Part shown: positions 1 to 9,369 of the stretch, piece after piece | Position numbering within the stretch: the first letter of the stretch is position 1 | Layout: every line of letters begins with the position of its first letter | Origin: Streptomyces lucensis JCM 4490 | GTDB lineage: Bacteria; Actinomycetota; Actinomycetes; Streptomycetales; Streptomycetaceae | Direction of reading: 5' to 3' | NCBI RefSeq assembly: GCF_014650035.1 | Contig: NZ_BMUE01000002.1 | Span: 434,001 to 498,000, forward strand | Length of the DNA stretch: 64,000 nt | The notes under the pieces: model-generated | Told to the model about the DNA's origin: nothing | Database searches by the model: none | What the model saw: only the letters and a program-made list of their open reading frames with translations | Program-made: the position numbers and the translations under genes

Positions 1-3000
1 CCGGAGCAGGCCGCCGGGGACAGCGGCGCCGAAGCGGCGCAGCCGGCCGAGGAGGCCGCCCCCCGCCGTACCCGCCGGCGCGCCACCCGCCGGGTGTCCG
101 CTCCCGCAGGCACCCCCGCCGGGGAGGCGACCACCGTGGCCCAGGCCGACGAGTCCGCCGCCGAGACCCGGCCCGCCGAGCGGACGGCTGCCGACGAGGC
201 CCCGGCCGAGGCCGCCCCCGCCGCCCAGGCGTCCGACGAGAGCACCGCCCCGCGCCGGGGCCGCCGCCGGGTCCAGCGTGCCGCGTCCGGGTTCGCCGCG
301 CCCCGGGCCACCGCGTCCGAGGCCGCCGAGGCCCCGCGCCGGCCGGCCCGGCCCGCCGTCGCCGTGTTCCAGGCGCCGGTGTTCGCCGAGCCCAGGTTCC
401 AGACCCCGGAGCGGGCCGCCGCCGAGGCCGCCGCGGAGGCCGCCACGGGCGAGGAGACCGAGCAGACCGAGACGTACGCCGAGGAGCGCGCCGAAGCCGG
501 TACGCGCCGTCGCCGTCGCCGCCGGGACGCCGCTCCCGCCGAGGAGACACGGGCCGCCGAGGCCCCTGCCGAGGACGAGGAGCCCGAGCCGGCCGAGGAG
601 GCCGTCGAGGACCTCGCCGAGGGCGAGGAGGGTGAAGAGGCCGAGGGCGCCGAGGAGTCCGGCTCCCGCCGCCGTCGCCGCCGGGGCGGCCGTCGCCGTC
701 GCCGCGGTGACGCCGCGGACGGCGAGGGCGCGGACGAGACCGACGAACTGGCCGCCGAACAGGCCGCGCAGGACGCCGAGGACACCGCCGAGCAGGAGGA
801 GGAGGACGTCGAGGAGGACCACGAGGACTCCGCCGGCTCCAGCTCCAGCAGCCGTCGCCGCCGTCGCCGGCGCCGCCGGGCCGGTGACACCGGCGGCGAG
901 GCCGAGCCCTCGGCCGACGACCCGGAGCGCACGGTCGTCAAGGTCCGTGAACCGCGCAAGCCCAGCGAGCCGTCCGACGAGGTGCAGTCCATCAAGGGCT
1001 CGACCCGTCTGGAGGCCAAGAAGCAGCGCCGCCGTGAGGGCCGCGAGCAGGGCCGCCGCCGGGTGCCGATCATCACCGAGGCCGAGTTCCTCGCCCGGCG
1101 CGAGGCCGTCGAGCGTGTGATGGTCGTCCGCCAGCACGGCGACCGTACGCAGATCGGCGTCCTGGAGGACGGCGTGCTCGTCGAGCACTACGTCAACAAG
1201 GAGCAGTCGACCTCGTACGTCGGCAACGTCTACCTCGGCAAGGTGCAGAACGTGCTGCCGTCGATGGAGGCCGCCTTCATCGACATCGGCAAGGGCCGCA
1301 ACGCCGTCCTGTACGCCGGCGAGGTCAACTTCGAGGCGCTCGGCATGGCCAACGGGCCGCGTCGCATCGAGTCGGCCCTGAAGTCCGGCCAGTCGGTCCT
1401 CGTCCAGGTGACGAAGGACCCGATCGGTCACAAGGGTGCCCGTCTGACCAGCCAGGTCTCCCTGCCGGGCCGTTACCTCGTGTACGTGCCCGAGGGCTCC
1501 ATGACCGGCATCAGCCGCAAGCTGCCCGACACCGAGCGGGCCCGGCTGAAGACCATCCTCAAGAAGATCGTCCCCGAGGACGCGGGCGTCATCGTGCGCA
1601 CCGCCGCCGAGGGCGCGAGCGAGGACGAGCTGCGCCGGGACGTCGAGCGGCTGCAGGCGCAGTGGGAGGAGATCCAGAAGAAGGCCAAGAGCGGCAACGC
1701 CCCGACGCTGCTGTACGGCGAGCCGGACATGACCGTCCGGGTCGTGCGCGACATCTTCAACGAGGACTTCTCCAAGGTCGTCGTCAGCGGCGACGAGGCG
1801 TGGCAGACCATCCACGGCTACGTCTCGCACGTGGCGCCCGACCTCGCCGAGCGGCTGTCGAGGTGGACCAGCGAGGTCGACGTCTTCGCCACCTACCGGA
1901 TCGACGAGCAGCTCGCCAAGGCGCTGGACCGCAAGGTCTGGCTGCCCAGCGGCGGTTCGCTGGTGATCGACCGGACCGAGGCGATGGTCGTCGTCGACGT
2001 CAACACGGGCAAGTTCACCGGCCAGGGCGGCAACCTGGAGGAGACGGTCACCAGGAACAACCTGGAGGCGGCCGAGGAGATCGTGCGCCAGCTGCGGCTG
2101 CGCGACCTCGGCGGCATCATCGTGATCGACTTCATCGACATGGTGCTGGAGTCCAACCGCGACCTGGTGCTGCGCCGCCTGCTGGAGTGCCTGGGCCGGG
2201 ACCGTACGAAGCACCAGGTGGCGGAGGTGACCTCGCTGGGCCTGGTGCAGATGACCCGCAAGCGGGTCGGCCAGGGCCTGCTGGAGTCCTTCTCCGAGAC
2301 CTGCGTCCACTGCAACGGGCGCGGTGTCATCGTGCACATGGAGCAGCCGACCTCCGGTGGAGGCGGCGGCAAGCGCAAGAAGCGCGGGCGCGGTGGTGAG
2401 GCGCAGGAGCACGTGCACGAGACCGCCGCGGTGGCCGTGGAGACCGGTGAGGCCGTGGAGCCGGAGGTGGAGACCGCCGTGGAGGTGGCCGCCGAGCAGG
2501 CCGAGCCGGTCGCCCTCCCGTCCCCCGACTTCGCCGCGGACGAGGAGCTGTACAGCAGCATCGCCGAGGCGGAGGCGGCGGCCACCCGTGGCCGTACCCG
2601 CCGCCGGGCGAGCCGCCGGGCGTCGGCTCCGGCCGGCGCGCCGAAGGCGGAGAAGGCCCCGAAGGCCGGGAAGGCCTCCCGGGGCGAGAAGCCCGCGGAC
2701 GCCGAGCCGGCCGCGCCGGAGCAGGCGGCCCCCACCGCGCAGGACGTCACCGCCGACGAGGCGGCGGCGCGCCCGGTGCAGCCGGAGCCGGCCGTCGAGG
2801 CGCTGGCCGAGCCCGCGGCCGCCGAGGACCAGGTGGTCCCGGCTCCGGAGGCCGAGGCCGCCGAGGAAGCCGCGCCCAAGGGCCGTACGCGCCGTCGGGC
2901 GACGCGGAAGGTGTCGGCCCCGGCCGGTTCCCCCGCGGGCGTCGAGGCGGCCGTGGTGACGGTGCCCGAGGCCGCGCCCGCCGCCGAGGCTCCGGTGGAG

Positions 3001-3423
3001 CAGCCGGAGGCCCAGGCTCCGGCCGAGGAGGCGCCCGCCGAGAGCGCCGCCCCGGCCCGCCCGCGCCGCCGTGCCGTGCGCAAGGCCACCGCGCCGACCG
3101 CGCCCGAGGAGACGGCCGTCGTGGTCGTCCCGTCGGCCACGGCGGAGGAGGCCCCGGTGACCGGGGCGGCGGCCGAGCCGGTGGCCGGTGGAACGGCCGA
3201 CGAGACGGCCGGTGAGACGGCCGAGCCGGCCGCCAAGAAGACCGCCCGCAAGGTGGCCAAGAAGGCGACGGCGAAGAAGGCCGCCACCAAGAAGACCGCG
3301 GCCAAGAAGACGGCCGCCAAGAAGACGACGGCCAAGAAGGCGGCCAAGACCGCCAAGACGGCCGCCGCGAAGTCGACGGCGAAGAAGACCACCACGGTCT
3401 CCGCGGCCGGCGACGAGGGCTGA
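1..3423 (+). CDS. rne: Ribonuclease E/G, 5' end cut by the window
   Basis: Endoribonuclease of the RNase E/G family, which starts mRNA decay and processes stable RNAs. The frame is open from base 1, so the true start lies to the left; GTG at 94 is internal. The first 350 or so visible residues are Ala/Glu/Pro-rich with runs of arginines (about 670-710 and 850-885), probably a disordered RNA- and partner-binding arm. An S1 domain follows (about 1115-1340), then the DNase I-like catalytic part with DVNTGKFTG (1996-2022) and VIDFID (2122-2139), which hold the family's metal-binding aspartates, and the Zn-link CVHCNGRG (2302-2325). The C-terminal third is again low in complexity and ends in AKKTA repeats like a histone H1 tail. 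A motif close to RRRATRRVSAPAG recurs near 75-115, 2610-2640 and 2890-2930. A catalytic core with long arms on both sides fits what is known of Streptomyces RNase ES. Confidence 0.95.
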   Translation, partial: PEQAAGDSGAEAAQPAEEAAPRRTRRRATRRVSAPAGTPAGEATTVAQADESAAETRPAERTAADEAPAEAAPAAQASDESTAPRRGRRRVQRAASGFAAPRATASEAAEAPRRPARPAVAVFQAPVFAEPRFQTPERAAAEAAAEAATGEETEQTETYAEERAEAGTRRRRRRRDAAPAEETRAAEAPAEDEEPEPAEEAVEDLAEGEEGEEAEGAEESGSRRRRRRGGRRRRRGDAADGEGADETDELAAEQAAQDAEDTAEQEEEDVEEDHEDSAGSSSSSRRRRRRRRRAGDTGGEAEPSADDPERTVVKVREPRKPSEPSDEVQSIKGSTRLEAKKQRRREGREQGRRRVPIITEAEFLARREAVERVMVVRQHGDRTQIGVLEDGVLVEHYVNKEQSTSYVGNVYLGKVQNVLPSMEAAFIDIGKGRNAVLYAGEVNFEALGMANGPRRIESALKSGQSVLVQVTKDPIGHKGARLTSQVSLPGRYLVYVPEGSMTGISRKLPDTERARLKTILKKIVPEDAGVIVRTAAEGASEDELRRDVERLQAQWEEIQKKAKSGNAPTLLYGEPDMTVRVVRDIFNEDFSKVVVSGDEAWQTIHGYVSHVAPDLAERLSRWTSEVDVFATYRIDEQLAKALDRKVWLPSGGSLVIDRTEAMVVVDVNTGKFTGQGGNLEETVTRNNLEAAEEIVRQLRLRDLGGIIVIDFIDMVLESNRDLVLRRLLECLGRDRTKHQVAEVTSLGLVQMTRKRVGQGLLESFSETCVHCNGRGVIVHMEQPTSGGGGGKRKKRGRGGEAQEHVHETAAVAVETGEAVEPEVETAVEVAAEQAEPVALPSPDFAADEELYSSIAEAEAAATRGRTRRRASRRASAPAGAPKAEKAPKAGKASRGEKPADAEPAAPEQAAPTAQDVTADEAAARPVQPEPAVEALAEPAAAEDQVVPAPEAEAAEEAAPKGRTRRRATRKVSAPAGSPAGVEAAVVTVPEAAPAAEAPVEQPEAQAPAEEAPAESAAPARPRRRAVRKATAPTAPEETAVVVVPSATAEEAPVTGAAAEPVAGGTADETAGETAEPAAKKTARKVAKKATAKKAATKKTAAKKTAAKKTTAKKAAKTAKTAAAKSTAKKTTTVSAAGDEG

Positions 3424-3431
3424 CACCCGGT

Positions 3432-3466
3432 CTGTGCGGCCGGTCCGACCGGGACCGGCCGCACAG
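3432..3466 (+). terminator. Hairpin terminator after the RNase E/G gene
   Basis: A perfect 15-bp stem (3432-3446 with 3452-3466) and a 5-base loop start 8 bases after the stop codon. No U-tract follows, as is common for actinobacterial terminators. It separates rne from the rplU promoter. Confidence 0.75.
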
Positions 3467-3507
3467 CGGGGCCCGAGTGACCGGGAGCACACCGCCCGGG
3501 GCCCGGT

Positions 3508-3537
3508 TTGACCCCCTCGGCTGTGGCCCCGTAACCT
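3508..3537 (+). promoter_or_regulatory. Promoter of rplU-rpmA
   Basis: TTGACC (3508-3513), an 18-base spacer and TAACCT (3532-3537) match the Streptomyces HrdB-type consensus well. Transcription would start near 3544 and give a leader of about 140 bases before rplU. Confidence 0.7.
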
Positions 3538-3545
3538 TGACCGTC

Positions 3546-3615
3546 GGCGTGCCCACTGAGCACGCCACATCCCCGTAAACCTTTTCCTCCCGGGCGCAAG
3601 GCGGGCCGGGAGAGG
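3546..3615 (+). promoter_or_regulatory. Structured 5' leader of rplU
   Basis: The predicted leader holds two hairpins: GGCGTGC paired with GCACGCC (3546-3566) and CCTCCCGG paired with CCGGGAG plus a bulge (3586-3615). Ribosomal protein operons are often autoregulated through leader structures, so this may be such a site. No known L21 leader motif was recognised. Confidence 0.35.
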
Positions 3616-3683
3616 TCGTCCGTGGTGTTTCTGGGCGGCTGGCCTGCGGGGGTGCCGTTTCTTCGAGCGAAAGAGAGATCCGC

Positions 3684-4004
3684 GTGTACGCCATCGTGCG
3701 CAGCGGTGGTCGCCAGCACAAGGTTGCTGTCGGCGACATCGTTGAGGTTGACAAGATTTCCACTGCCAAGGTCGGCGACACGGTCGAGCTCTCGACCCTG
3801 CTCGTTGTCGACGGCGACTCCGTGACCAGCGACCCGTGGGTGCTGGCCGGCATCAAGGTCCAGGCCGAGGTCGTGGACCACCACAAGGGCCAGAAGATCG
3901 ACATTCTGCGCTACAAGAACAAGACCGGCTACCGCCGTCGTCAGGGCCACCGCCAGCAGTACACGGCGATCAAGGTCACGTCGATCCCCGCGGCTGCGAA
4001 GTAA
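3684..4004 (+). CDS. rplU: 50S ribosomal protein L21
   Basis: Large-subunit ribosomal protein L21, which binds 23S rRNA. At 106 residues it has the normal size. The N-terminus [13 protein letters not shown] and the C-terminal GHRQQYT-type signature are typical. It starts with GTG at 3684 behind a purine-rich stretch (GAAAGAGAGA). It lies 14 bases upstream of rpmA, and the pair follows the strong promoter at 3508-3537. A hairpin at 4307-4346 after rpmA should end most transcripts, so obg may depend partly on read-through. The rne-rplU-rpmA-obg order is widespread in actinobacteria. Confidence 0.98.
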   Translation: MYAIVRSGGRQHKVAVGDIVEVDKISTAKVGDTVELSTLLVVDGDSVTSDPWVLAGIKVQAEVVDHHKGQKIDILRYKNKTGYRRRQGHRQQYTAIKVTSIPAAAK

Positions 4005-4018
4005 GGGACTGAGGAGAA

Positions 4019-4273
4019 ATGGCACACAAGAAGGGCGCATCGTCCACCCGGAACGGTCGCGACTCCAACGCCCAGCGGCTCGGCGTGAAGCGCTTCGGCG
4101 GTCAGGTCGTCAACGCGGGTGAGATCCTGGTCCGCCAGCGCGGCACCCACTTCCACCCCGGCGCCGGCGTCGGCCGTGGCGGCGACGACACGCTGTTCGC
4201 GCTGCAGGCCGGTGCGGTGGAGTTCGGCACCAGCCGTGGCCGCAAGGTCGTGAACATCGTTCCGGTCGCCTGA
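4019..4273 (+). CDS. rpmA: 50S ribosomal protein L27
   Basis: Ribosomal protein L27, located near the peptidyl transferase centre. It is 84 residues long and begins [16 protein letters not shown], the conserved L27 N-terminus, with no sign of the N-terminal extension that is cleaved in Firmicutes. [20 protein letters not shown] is the family signature. The start is fixed by GAGGAG just before ATG 4019. It is cotranscribed with rplU. Confidence 0.98.
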   Translation: MAHKKGASSTRNGRDSNAQRLGVKRFGGQVVNAGEILVRQRGTHFHPGAGVGRGGDDTLFALQAGAVEFGTSRGRKVVNIVPVA

Positions 4274-4306
4274 CACCAGGCGTAGACCGAACGTTTTCAT
4301 CGCGCG

Positions 4307-4346
4307 AGGCGGACCTCACTTCCCGGTCGGGAAGGCGGGTCCGCCT
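4307..4346 (+). terminator. Terminator between rpmA and obg
   Basis: AGGCGGACC (4307-4315) pairs with GGTCCGCCT (4338-4346) around a second inner stem CTTCCCG/CGGGAAG, and TTTCG follows. This is a convincing intrinsic terminator or attenuator that would reduce read-through from the ribosomal protein genes into obg. Confidence 0.7.
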
Positions 4347-4398
4347 TTCGCGTGTTGAGCAGAGACTGACACCGTATTTCTTCTGGAGGCACTGAACC

Positions 4399-5847
4399 AT
4401 GACCACCTTCGTGGACCGCGTCGAGCTGCACGTCGCCGCGGGTAACGGGGGCCACGGCTGTGCCTCCGTCCACCGTGAGAAGTTCAAGCCGCTGGGCGGC
4501 CCGGACGGCGGCAACGGCGGGCGTGGCGGTGACGTCGTCCTGACCGTCGACCAGTCGGTGACCACGCTCCTCGACTACCACCACTCCCCGCACCGCAAGG
4601 CCACCAACGGCAAGCCCGGCGAGGGCGGCAACCGCTCCGGCAAGGAGGGCCAGGACCTGGTCCTGCCGGTGCCGGACGGCACGGTGGTGCTGGACAAGGC
4701 GGGCAACGTGCTCGCCGACCTGGTCGGCCACGGCACCTCGTACATCGCGGCGCAGGGCGGCCGGGGCGGTCTCGGCAACGCGGCGCTGGCCTCGGCCCGC
4801 CGCAAGGCCCCCGGCTTCGCCCTGCTCGGCGAGCCCGGCGACCTGCACGACATCGTCCTGGAGCTGAAGACCGTCGCCGACGTGGCCCTGGTCGGCTACC
4901 CGAGCGCCGGGAAGTCCTCGCTGATCTCCGTGCTCAGCGCGGCCAAGCCGAAGATCGCCGACTACCCGTTCACGACGCTCGTGCCGAACCTGGGCGTGGT
5001 GACCGCCGGCTCCACCGTCTACACCGTCGCCGACGTGCCCGGTCTCATCCCCGGCGCCAGCCAGGGCCGGGGCCTCGGCCTGGAGTTCCTGCGGCACGTG
5101 GAGCGGTGCAGCGTGCTGGTGCACGTGCTGGACACCGCCACGCTGGAGTCCGACCGCGACCCGCTCTCCGACCTCGACGTGATCGAGGAGGAGCTGCGGC
5201 AGTACGGCGGCCTCGGCAACCGGCCGCGGATCGTCGTCCTGAACAAGGTCGACGTGCCGGACGGCAAGGACCTCGCCGAGATGGTCCGCCCCGACCTGGA
5301 GGCGCGTGGTTACCGCGTCTTCGAGGTGTCGGCCGTCGCCCACATCGGGCTCAAGGAGCTGACCTTCGCGCTCGGTGACCTGGTCGCCCGCGCGCGTGCC
5401 GCCAAGCCGAAGGAGGAGGCGACGCGGATCGTCATCCGGCCCAAGGCCGTGGACGACGCTGGCTTCACCGTCACCCGCGAGGAGGTCGGCGGCGAGCCGC
5501 TGTTCCGGGTGCGGGGCGAGAAGCCGGAGCGCTGGGTCCGCCAGACCGACTTCAACAACGACGAGGCCGTCGGCTACCTCGCCGACCGCCTCAACCGCCT
5601 CGGCGTCGAGGAGCAGCTGATGAAGGCGGGCGCCCGTCACGGCGACGGTGTCGCCATCGGTCCCGAGGAGAACGCGGTCGTCTTCGACTGGGAGCCCTCG
5701 GTCATGGCAGGCGCGGAGATGCTGGGCCGCCGTGGCGAGGACCACCGCTTCGACGCGCAGCGGCCCGCGGCCCAGCGCCGCAGGGACAGGGACGCGGAGC
5801 GGGACGAGGCACTGCGGGCGTACGACGAGTTCGACCCGTTCGAGTAG
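4399..5847 (+). CDS. obg: GTPase Obg (CgtA)
   Basis: Essential GTPase acting in 50S ribosome assembly; in Streptomyces it is also known to influence the onset of aerial growth. It has 482 residues in three parts: the glycine-rich Obg fold (about 1-158), the G domain with the P-loop [10 protein letters not shown] near residue 166 and NKVD in the G4 position, and the actinobacterial C-terminal OCT domain (about 345-425) followed by a charged tail. ATG 4399 sits behind GGAGG. The last codons, around the stop, are the first copy of a three-copy tandem repeat that runs into the intergenic region (5837-5910). Confidence 0.97.
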   Translation: MTTFVDRVELHVAAGNGGHGCASVHREKFKPLGGPDGGNGGRGGDVVLTVDQSVTTLLDYHHSPHRKATNGKPGEGGNRSGKEGQDLVLPVPDGTVVLDKAGNVLADLVGHGTSYIAAQGGRGGLGNAALASARRKAPGFALLGEPGDLHDIVLELKTVADVALVGYPSAGKSSLISVLSAAKPKIADYPFTTLVPNLGVVTAGSTVYTVADVPGLIPGASQGRGLGLEFLRHVERCSVLVHVLDTATLESDRDPLSDLDVIEEELRQYGGLGNRPRIVVLNKVDVPDGKDLAEMVRPDLEARGYRVFEVSAVAHIGLKELTFALGDLVARARAAKPKEEATRIVIRPKAVDDAGFTVTREEVGGEPLFRVRGEKPERWVRQTDFNNDEAVGYLADRLNRLGVEEQLMKAGARHGDGVAIGPEENAVVFDWEPSVMAGAEMLGRRGEDHRFDAQRPAAQRRRDRDAERDEALRAYDEFDPFE

Positions 5848-5910
5848 GAACGCGCGCCCTCGTTCGAGTAGAGACGCGTGCCCTCTCGTTCGAGTAGGAA
5901 CGTGCCCCCT
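5837..5910 (+). repeat. Three-copy tandem repeat starting at the obg stop codon
   Basis: Three head-to-tail copies of about 24-26 bp (5837-5860, 5861-5886, 5887-5910), each beginning CGTTCGAGTAG. The first includes the last codons and the stop codon of obg; the other two repeat that stop region downstream. This looks like a local slippage or duplication event. Confidence 0.85.
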
Positions 5911-5961
5911 TCGCCCGCCGGGCGGCCGGAACCGGTCGCGCAGGCGGGCGGGAGCCGTGCA

Positions 5962-5995
5962 CCGGGCCCCCGAGGAACAATTCTCGGGGGCCCGG
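5962..5995 (+). terminator. Terminator after obg
   Basis: A perfect 13-bp stem (5962-5974 with 5983-5995) closes the 8-base loop GAACAATT. It separates obg from proB. No U-tract follows. Confidence 0.75.
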
Positions 5996-6085
5996 GTCAT
6001 GTGCGGGCCGGCCCTCGGGGCCCCGGGTGCCCCGTGCCGGGGTGTCCGCGGACTGGACCGGCGGATGCGCGAGGGGCCCTTCGCG

Positions 6086-6091
6086 TAGATT
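6086..6091 (+). promoter_or_regulatory. Possible -10 box of proB
   Basis: TAGATT lies 30 bases before the proB start. No clear -35 box was found. The short leader would contain the Shine-Dalgarno GAGGAG. Confidence 0.4.
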
Positions 6092-6121
6092 GTTGCCACG
6101 CGCGAGGAGTGGAGACAGCAC

Positions 6122-7249
6122 GTGACCAGGGCAAGGCAGGCCGTGGGTGAGGCCCGCAGGATCGTCGTCAAGGTGGGCTCCTCGTCGCTGACCACCGCCG
6201 CGGGCGGGCTGGACGCCGACCGCGTCGACGCGCTGGTCGACGTCCTCGCCAAGAGCCGCAGCGGGGGAGAGAAGGAGATCGTCCTCGTCTCCTCCGGCGC
6301 CATCGCCGCCGGCCTCGCCCCGCTCGGCCTGCGCCGCCGCCCCCGGGACCTCGCCCGCCAGCAGGCCGCCGCCAGCGTCGGCCAGGGCCTGCTCGTCGCC
6401 CGCTACACCGCCTCCCTCGCCCGCTACGGCGTCCGCGTCGGCCAAGTCCTGCTCACCAGCGACGACATGAGCCGTCGGGCCCATCACCGCAACGCCTCCC
6501 GCACCCTCGACAAGCTGCTCGCGATGGGCGCCCTGCCGGTCGTCAACGAGAACGACACCGTCGCCACCGACGAGATCCGCTTCGGCGACAACGACCGCCT
6601 GGCCGCCCTCGTCGCCCACCTCGTCCACGCCGACCTGCTGGTCCTGCTCTCCGACGTCGACGGCGTCTACGACGGCGACCCCAGCCGGCCCGGCACCTCC
6701 CGGATAGCGGAGGTCCGGTCACCGGCGGACCTGGCCGGCGTCGAGATCGGCAGCGCGGGCCGGGCCGGCGTCGGCACCGGCGGCATGGTCACCAAGGTCG
6801 AGGCCGCCCGCATCGCGGCCGCCGCCGGCATTCCCGTCGTGCTGACCAGCGCCGTCCACGCTGCCGAGGCCCTCTCCGGCGGCGACACCGGCACCTACTT
6901 CCACCCCACCGGCAAGCGCTCCGCCGACCGGCTGCTGTGGCTCCAGCACGCCTCCACCCCGCAGGGCGCCCTGACCCTGGACGACGGCGCGGTGACCGCG
7001 GTCGTGAAGGGCCGCAAGTCGCTGCTGCCCGCCGGAATCGCGGCCGTGGAGGGTGAGTTCAGCGCCGGCGACCCCGTCGAGCTGCGCGACGCGACGGGCC
7101 GCGCGGTGGCCCGGGGGCTGGTCAGCTTCGACGCCAAGGAGATCCCCCGGCTGATCGGGCGCTCGACCCGCGAGCTGGCGCGCGAACTGGGCCCGGCCTA
7201 CGAACGCGAGGTCGTACACAGGGACGACCTGGTGCTGCTGCACGCGTAA
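6122..7249 (+). CDS. proB: Glutamate 5-kinase
   Basis: First step of proline synthesis: ATP plus L-glutamate gives gamma-glutamyl phosphate. The product has 375 residues, with an amino-acid kinase domain (about 10-260) that begins with VKVGSSSLT and contains the substrate-binding stretch NENDTVATDEIRFGDND, followed by a C-terminal PUA domain (about 275-360). The start is GTG 6122 behind GAGGAG. One small unknown gene separates it from proA. Kinases of this type are usually feedback-inhibited by proline; nothing here argues for or against that. Confidence 0.97.
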   Translation: MTRARQAVGEARRIVVKVGSSSLTTAAGGLDADRVDALVDVLAKSRSGGEKEIVLVSSGAIAAGLAPLGLRRRPRDLARQQAAASVGQGLLVARYTASLARYGVRVGQVLLTSDDMSRRAHHRNASRTLDKLLAMGALPVVNENDTVATDEIRFGDNDRLAALVAHLVHADLLVLLSDVDGVYDGDPSRPGTSRIAEVRSPADLAGVEIGSAGRAGVGTGGMVTKVEAARIAAAAGIPVVLTSAVHAAEALSGGDTGTYFHPTGKRSADRLLWLQHASTPQGALTLDDGAVTAVVKGRKSLLPAGIAAVEGEFSAGDPVELRDATGRAVARGLVSFDAKEIPRLIGRSTRELARELGPAYEREVVHRDDLVLLHA

Positions 7250-7436
7250 CTCCCGTGGAACCGCGCGTAAAACGGGGCGTAAGGACCGCCCCCGGTGGGG
7301 GACGTTCCGTAAAACCGCCACGCGGAGCCCTGCGGCCTGCTCAACTTTGTCTCGGGGACATGTTGCAGGGACACGTCCCGTCAAGGGGCCGCGCGAGCCG
7401 TGCGAGCCATGCGTGCCATGCGTGAAGGAGGCCGTC

Positions 7437-7862
7437 GTGAGACGAGTGCGCCCTGGGACGGCGTCCCGCGGTGCTCTGACGAGCGTCGCGGCCGGGGACA
7501 CCTACGAGGAGCCCAAGGACCTGCCCCGCCTGTGGCACGTCACCCTCAGCGTCTCCGGGGGGAAGGTGCCCCTGCCGGACCTGCGCAGGGCCCTGGAACA
7601 GCTCGCGTACGACCACCCCTTCCTGCTGACCAGCAGATACGCCCCCGACCACGCGGAGATCCGGTACTGGGAAGAGGCCCGTGACCTGCACGACGCCGCG
7701 GCCGTGGCGCTGCGCCTGTGGGGCGAGCACCGGCAGAGCGCCGGGCTGCCGGCCTGGGAGATCGTCGGCCTGGAGGTCATCGACCGCGAGACCTACCACC
7801 AGCGCATCGCCGACGGCTACGGCCCGGCACCGGCGGCACCCGTCGGGGTGCACCCGTTCTGA
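7437..7862 (+). CDS. Small protein of unknown function between proB and proA
   Basis: A 141-residue soluble protein that I do not recognise. After about 20 basic residues comes a compact region with PRLWHVTLSVSG, an alternation suggesting a beta strand and a helix, and YDHPFLLTSRY. It is rich in Trp, His and acidic residues and has no signal peptide or membrane segment. GTG 7437 is chosen because AAGGAGG lies just upstream; an in-frame start at 7347 would add a Cys/Pro-rich stretch with no ribosome binding site. Its place between proB and proA is shared, as far as I recall, by other Streptomyces, which suggests a conserved but unstudied gene. Confidence 0.75.
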   Translation: MRRVRPGTASRGALTSVAAGDTYEEPKDLPRLWHVTLSVSGGKVPLPDLRRALEQLAYDHPFLLTSRYAPDHAEIRYWEEARDLHDAAAVALRLWGEHRQSAGLPAWEIVGLEVIDRETYHQRIADGYGPAPAAPVGVHPF

Positions 7863-7930
7863 CCCCCGGCAGGCCGGGCAGCCGAAGCGGTATGCGCCTT
7901 TTGCGGTGTCTCGCGGTATGGGACGACCGC

Positions 7931-7958
7931 TGAACGCTCCCGCGCCGCGCACTACCCT
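7931..7958 (+). promoter_or_regulatory. Promoter of proA, leaderless
   Basis: TGAACG (7931-7936), a 16-base spacer and TACCCT (7953-7958) lie so that transcription would start at or next to the ATG at 7965. No Shine-Dalgarno is present. Confidence 0.5.
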
Positions 7959-7964
7959 TCCTCC

Positions 7965-9251
7965 ATGACCACGCTCTCGCCTTACGACTCGATGTCCCCG
8001 GTCACCCAGGCCGCCTACCGGGCCAAGGCCGCCGCCGCCGACCTCGCGCCGCTGCCGCGCGCCGTCAAGGACGACGCGCTGCTCGCCATCGCCGACGCCC
8101 TGGAGGTCCGGACCGCGGAGATCGTCGAGGCGAACGCCAGGGACGTGGCCAAGGCCCGGGAGAGCGGCACCAGCGAGTCCGTCGTCGACCGGCTCACCCT
8201 CACCCCCGAGCGGGTGCGCGCCATCGCCTCCGACGTCCGCGACGTCGCGAAGCTGCCCGACCCGGTCGGCGAGGTGGTCCGCGGATCGACCCTCCCCAAC
8301 GGCATCGACCTGCGCCAGGTCCGCGTCCCGCTCGGCGTGGTCGGCATCATCTACGAGGCCCGCCCCAACGTCACCGTCGACGCCGCCGTCCTCTGCCTGA
8401 AGTCCGGCAACGCGGTCCTGCTGCGCGGCTCGGCCTCCGCCTACGAGTCCAACACCGCCCTCGTCCGGGTGCTCCGGGACGCCGTCGGCGGCGCCGGGCT
8501 GCCCGCCGACGCCGTGCAGCTCGTGCCCGGCGAGAGCCGCGAGTCCGTGCGCGAGCTGATGCGCGCCCGGGGCCTGGTCGACGTCCTCATCCCGCGCGGC
8601 GGCGCCTCCCTGATCCAGACGGTCGTGAACGAGTCCACCGTCCCCGTCATCGAGACCGGCACCGGCAACTGCCACGTCTACGTCGACGCCCAGGCCGACA
8701 TCGACACGGCGATCGAGATCCTGATCAACTCGAAGGCGCAGCGGGTCAGCGTCTGCAACGCCGCCGAGACCCTCCTCGTCCACCAGGACATCGCCCCCGA
8801 GTTCCTGCCCCGCGCCCTGGACGCCCTCGCCGAGGCGGGCGTCACCGTCCACGCCGACGAGCGCGTGCTCGCCCACGCCAAGGACTCCAAGGCCACCGTG
8901 GTCGAGGCGACCCCGGAGGACTGGGAGACCGAGTACCTCTCCCACGACATCGCCGCGGCGGTCGTCGACTCCCTCGACAAGGCCGTCGAGCACATCCGGC
9001 TGTGGACCTCCGGCCACACCGAGGCCATCGTCACCACCTCCCAGCAGGCCGCCCGCCGCTTCACCCAGCTGGTCGACTCCACCACCGTCGCGGTGAACGC
9101 CTCCACCCGCTTCACCGACGGCGGCCAGTTCGGTTTCGGCGCGGAGATCGGCATCTCGACCCAGAAGCTGCACGCCCGCGGCCCCATGGGCCTGCCGGAG
9201 CTGACCAGCACCAAGTACATCGTCACCGGCGACGGGCACGTCCGCCGCTGA
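7965..9251 (+). CDS. proA: Gamma-glutamyl phosphate reductase
   Basis: Second step of proline synthesis: NADPH-dependent reduction of gamma-glutamyl phosphate to glutamate semialdehyde. The 428-residue protein covers the whole aldehyde-dehydrogenase-like fold. [13 protein letters not shown] (about 128-140) is the family signature, and the catalytic cysteine is C264 in [12 protein letters not shown] 7965 is probably the first transcribed codon because TACCCT lies 6 bases upstream. Having its own promoter means proA need not be expressed together with proB. Confidence 0.97.
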   Translation: MTTLSPYDSMSPVTQAAYRAKAAAADLAPLPRAVKDDALLAIADALEVRTAEIVEANARDVAKARESGTSESVVDRLTLTPERVRAIASDVRDVAKLPDPVGEVVRGSTLPNGIDLRQVRVPLGVVGIIYEARPNVTVDAAVLCLKSGNAVLLRGSASAYESNTALVRVLRDAVGGAGLPADAVQLVPGESRESVRELMRARGLVDVLIPRGGASLIQTVVNESTVPVIETGTGNCHVYVDAQADIDTAIEILINSKAQRVSVCNAAETLLVHQDIAPEFLPRALDALAEAGVTVHADERVLAHAKDSKATVVEATPEDWETEYLSHDIAAAVVDSLDKAVEHIRLWTSGHTEAIVTTSQQAARRFTQLVDSTTVAVNASTRFTDGGQFGFGAEIGISTQKLHARGPMGLPELTSTKYIVTGDGHVRR

Positions 9252-9357
9252 AGGCCACCCCGCCGGCCGCGTTCCGGACCCCGCCCGGCGCGGCCGGAAG
9301 CCGTCTCATCAGGCGGATGAATTTCCGTACCGTCTGCCCAAATTGACCCCCCAGGTC

Positions 9358-9363
9358 TACTCT
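9358..9363 (+). promoter_or_regulatory. -10 box, leaderless start of the 9370 gene
   Basis: TACTCT is followed by six bases and GTG 9370, the spacing expected for a leaderless transcript. CTGCCC at 9334-9339 is a weak -35 candidate with an 18-base spacer. Confidence 0.4.
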
Positions 9364-9369
9364 GGAGCC

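Noticed and set aside
94..96. GTG at 94 as the start of RNase E/G
   Set aside because: The frame is open to base 1 with the same composition and contains half of a repeated motif upstream, so the gene begins outside the window.
3622..3825. 67-codon frame overlapping the start of rplU
   Set aside because: It runs through the leader and the first third of rplU in another frame and has no supporting signals.
4297..6303. Leftward frame opposite obg (668 codons)
   Set aside because: Same reason: a shadow of the obg and proB coding strand.
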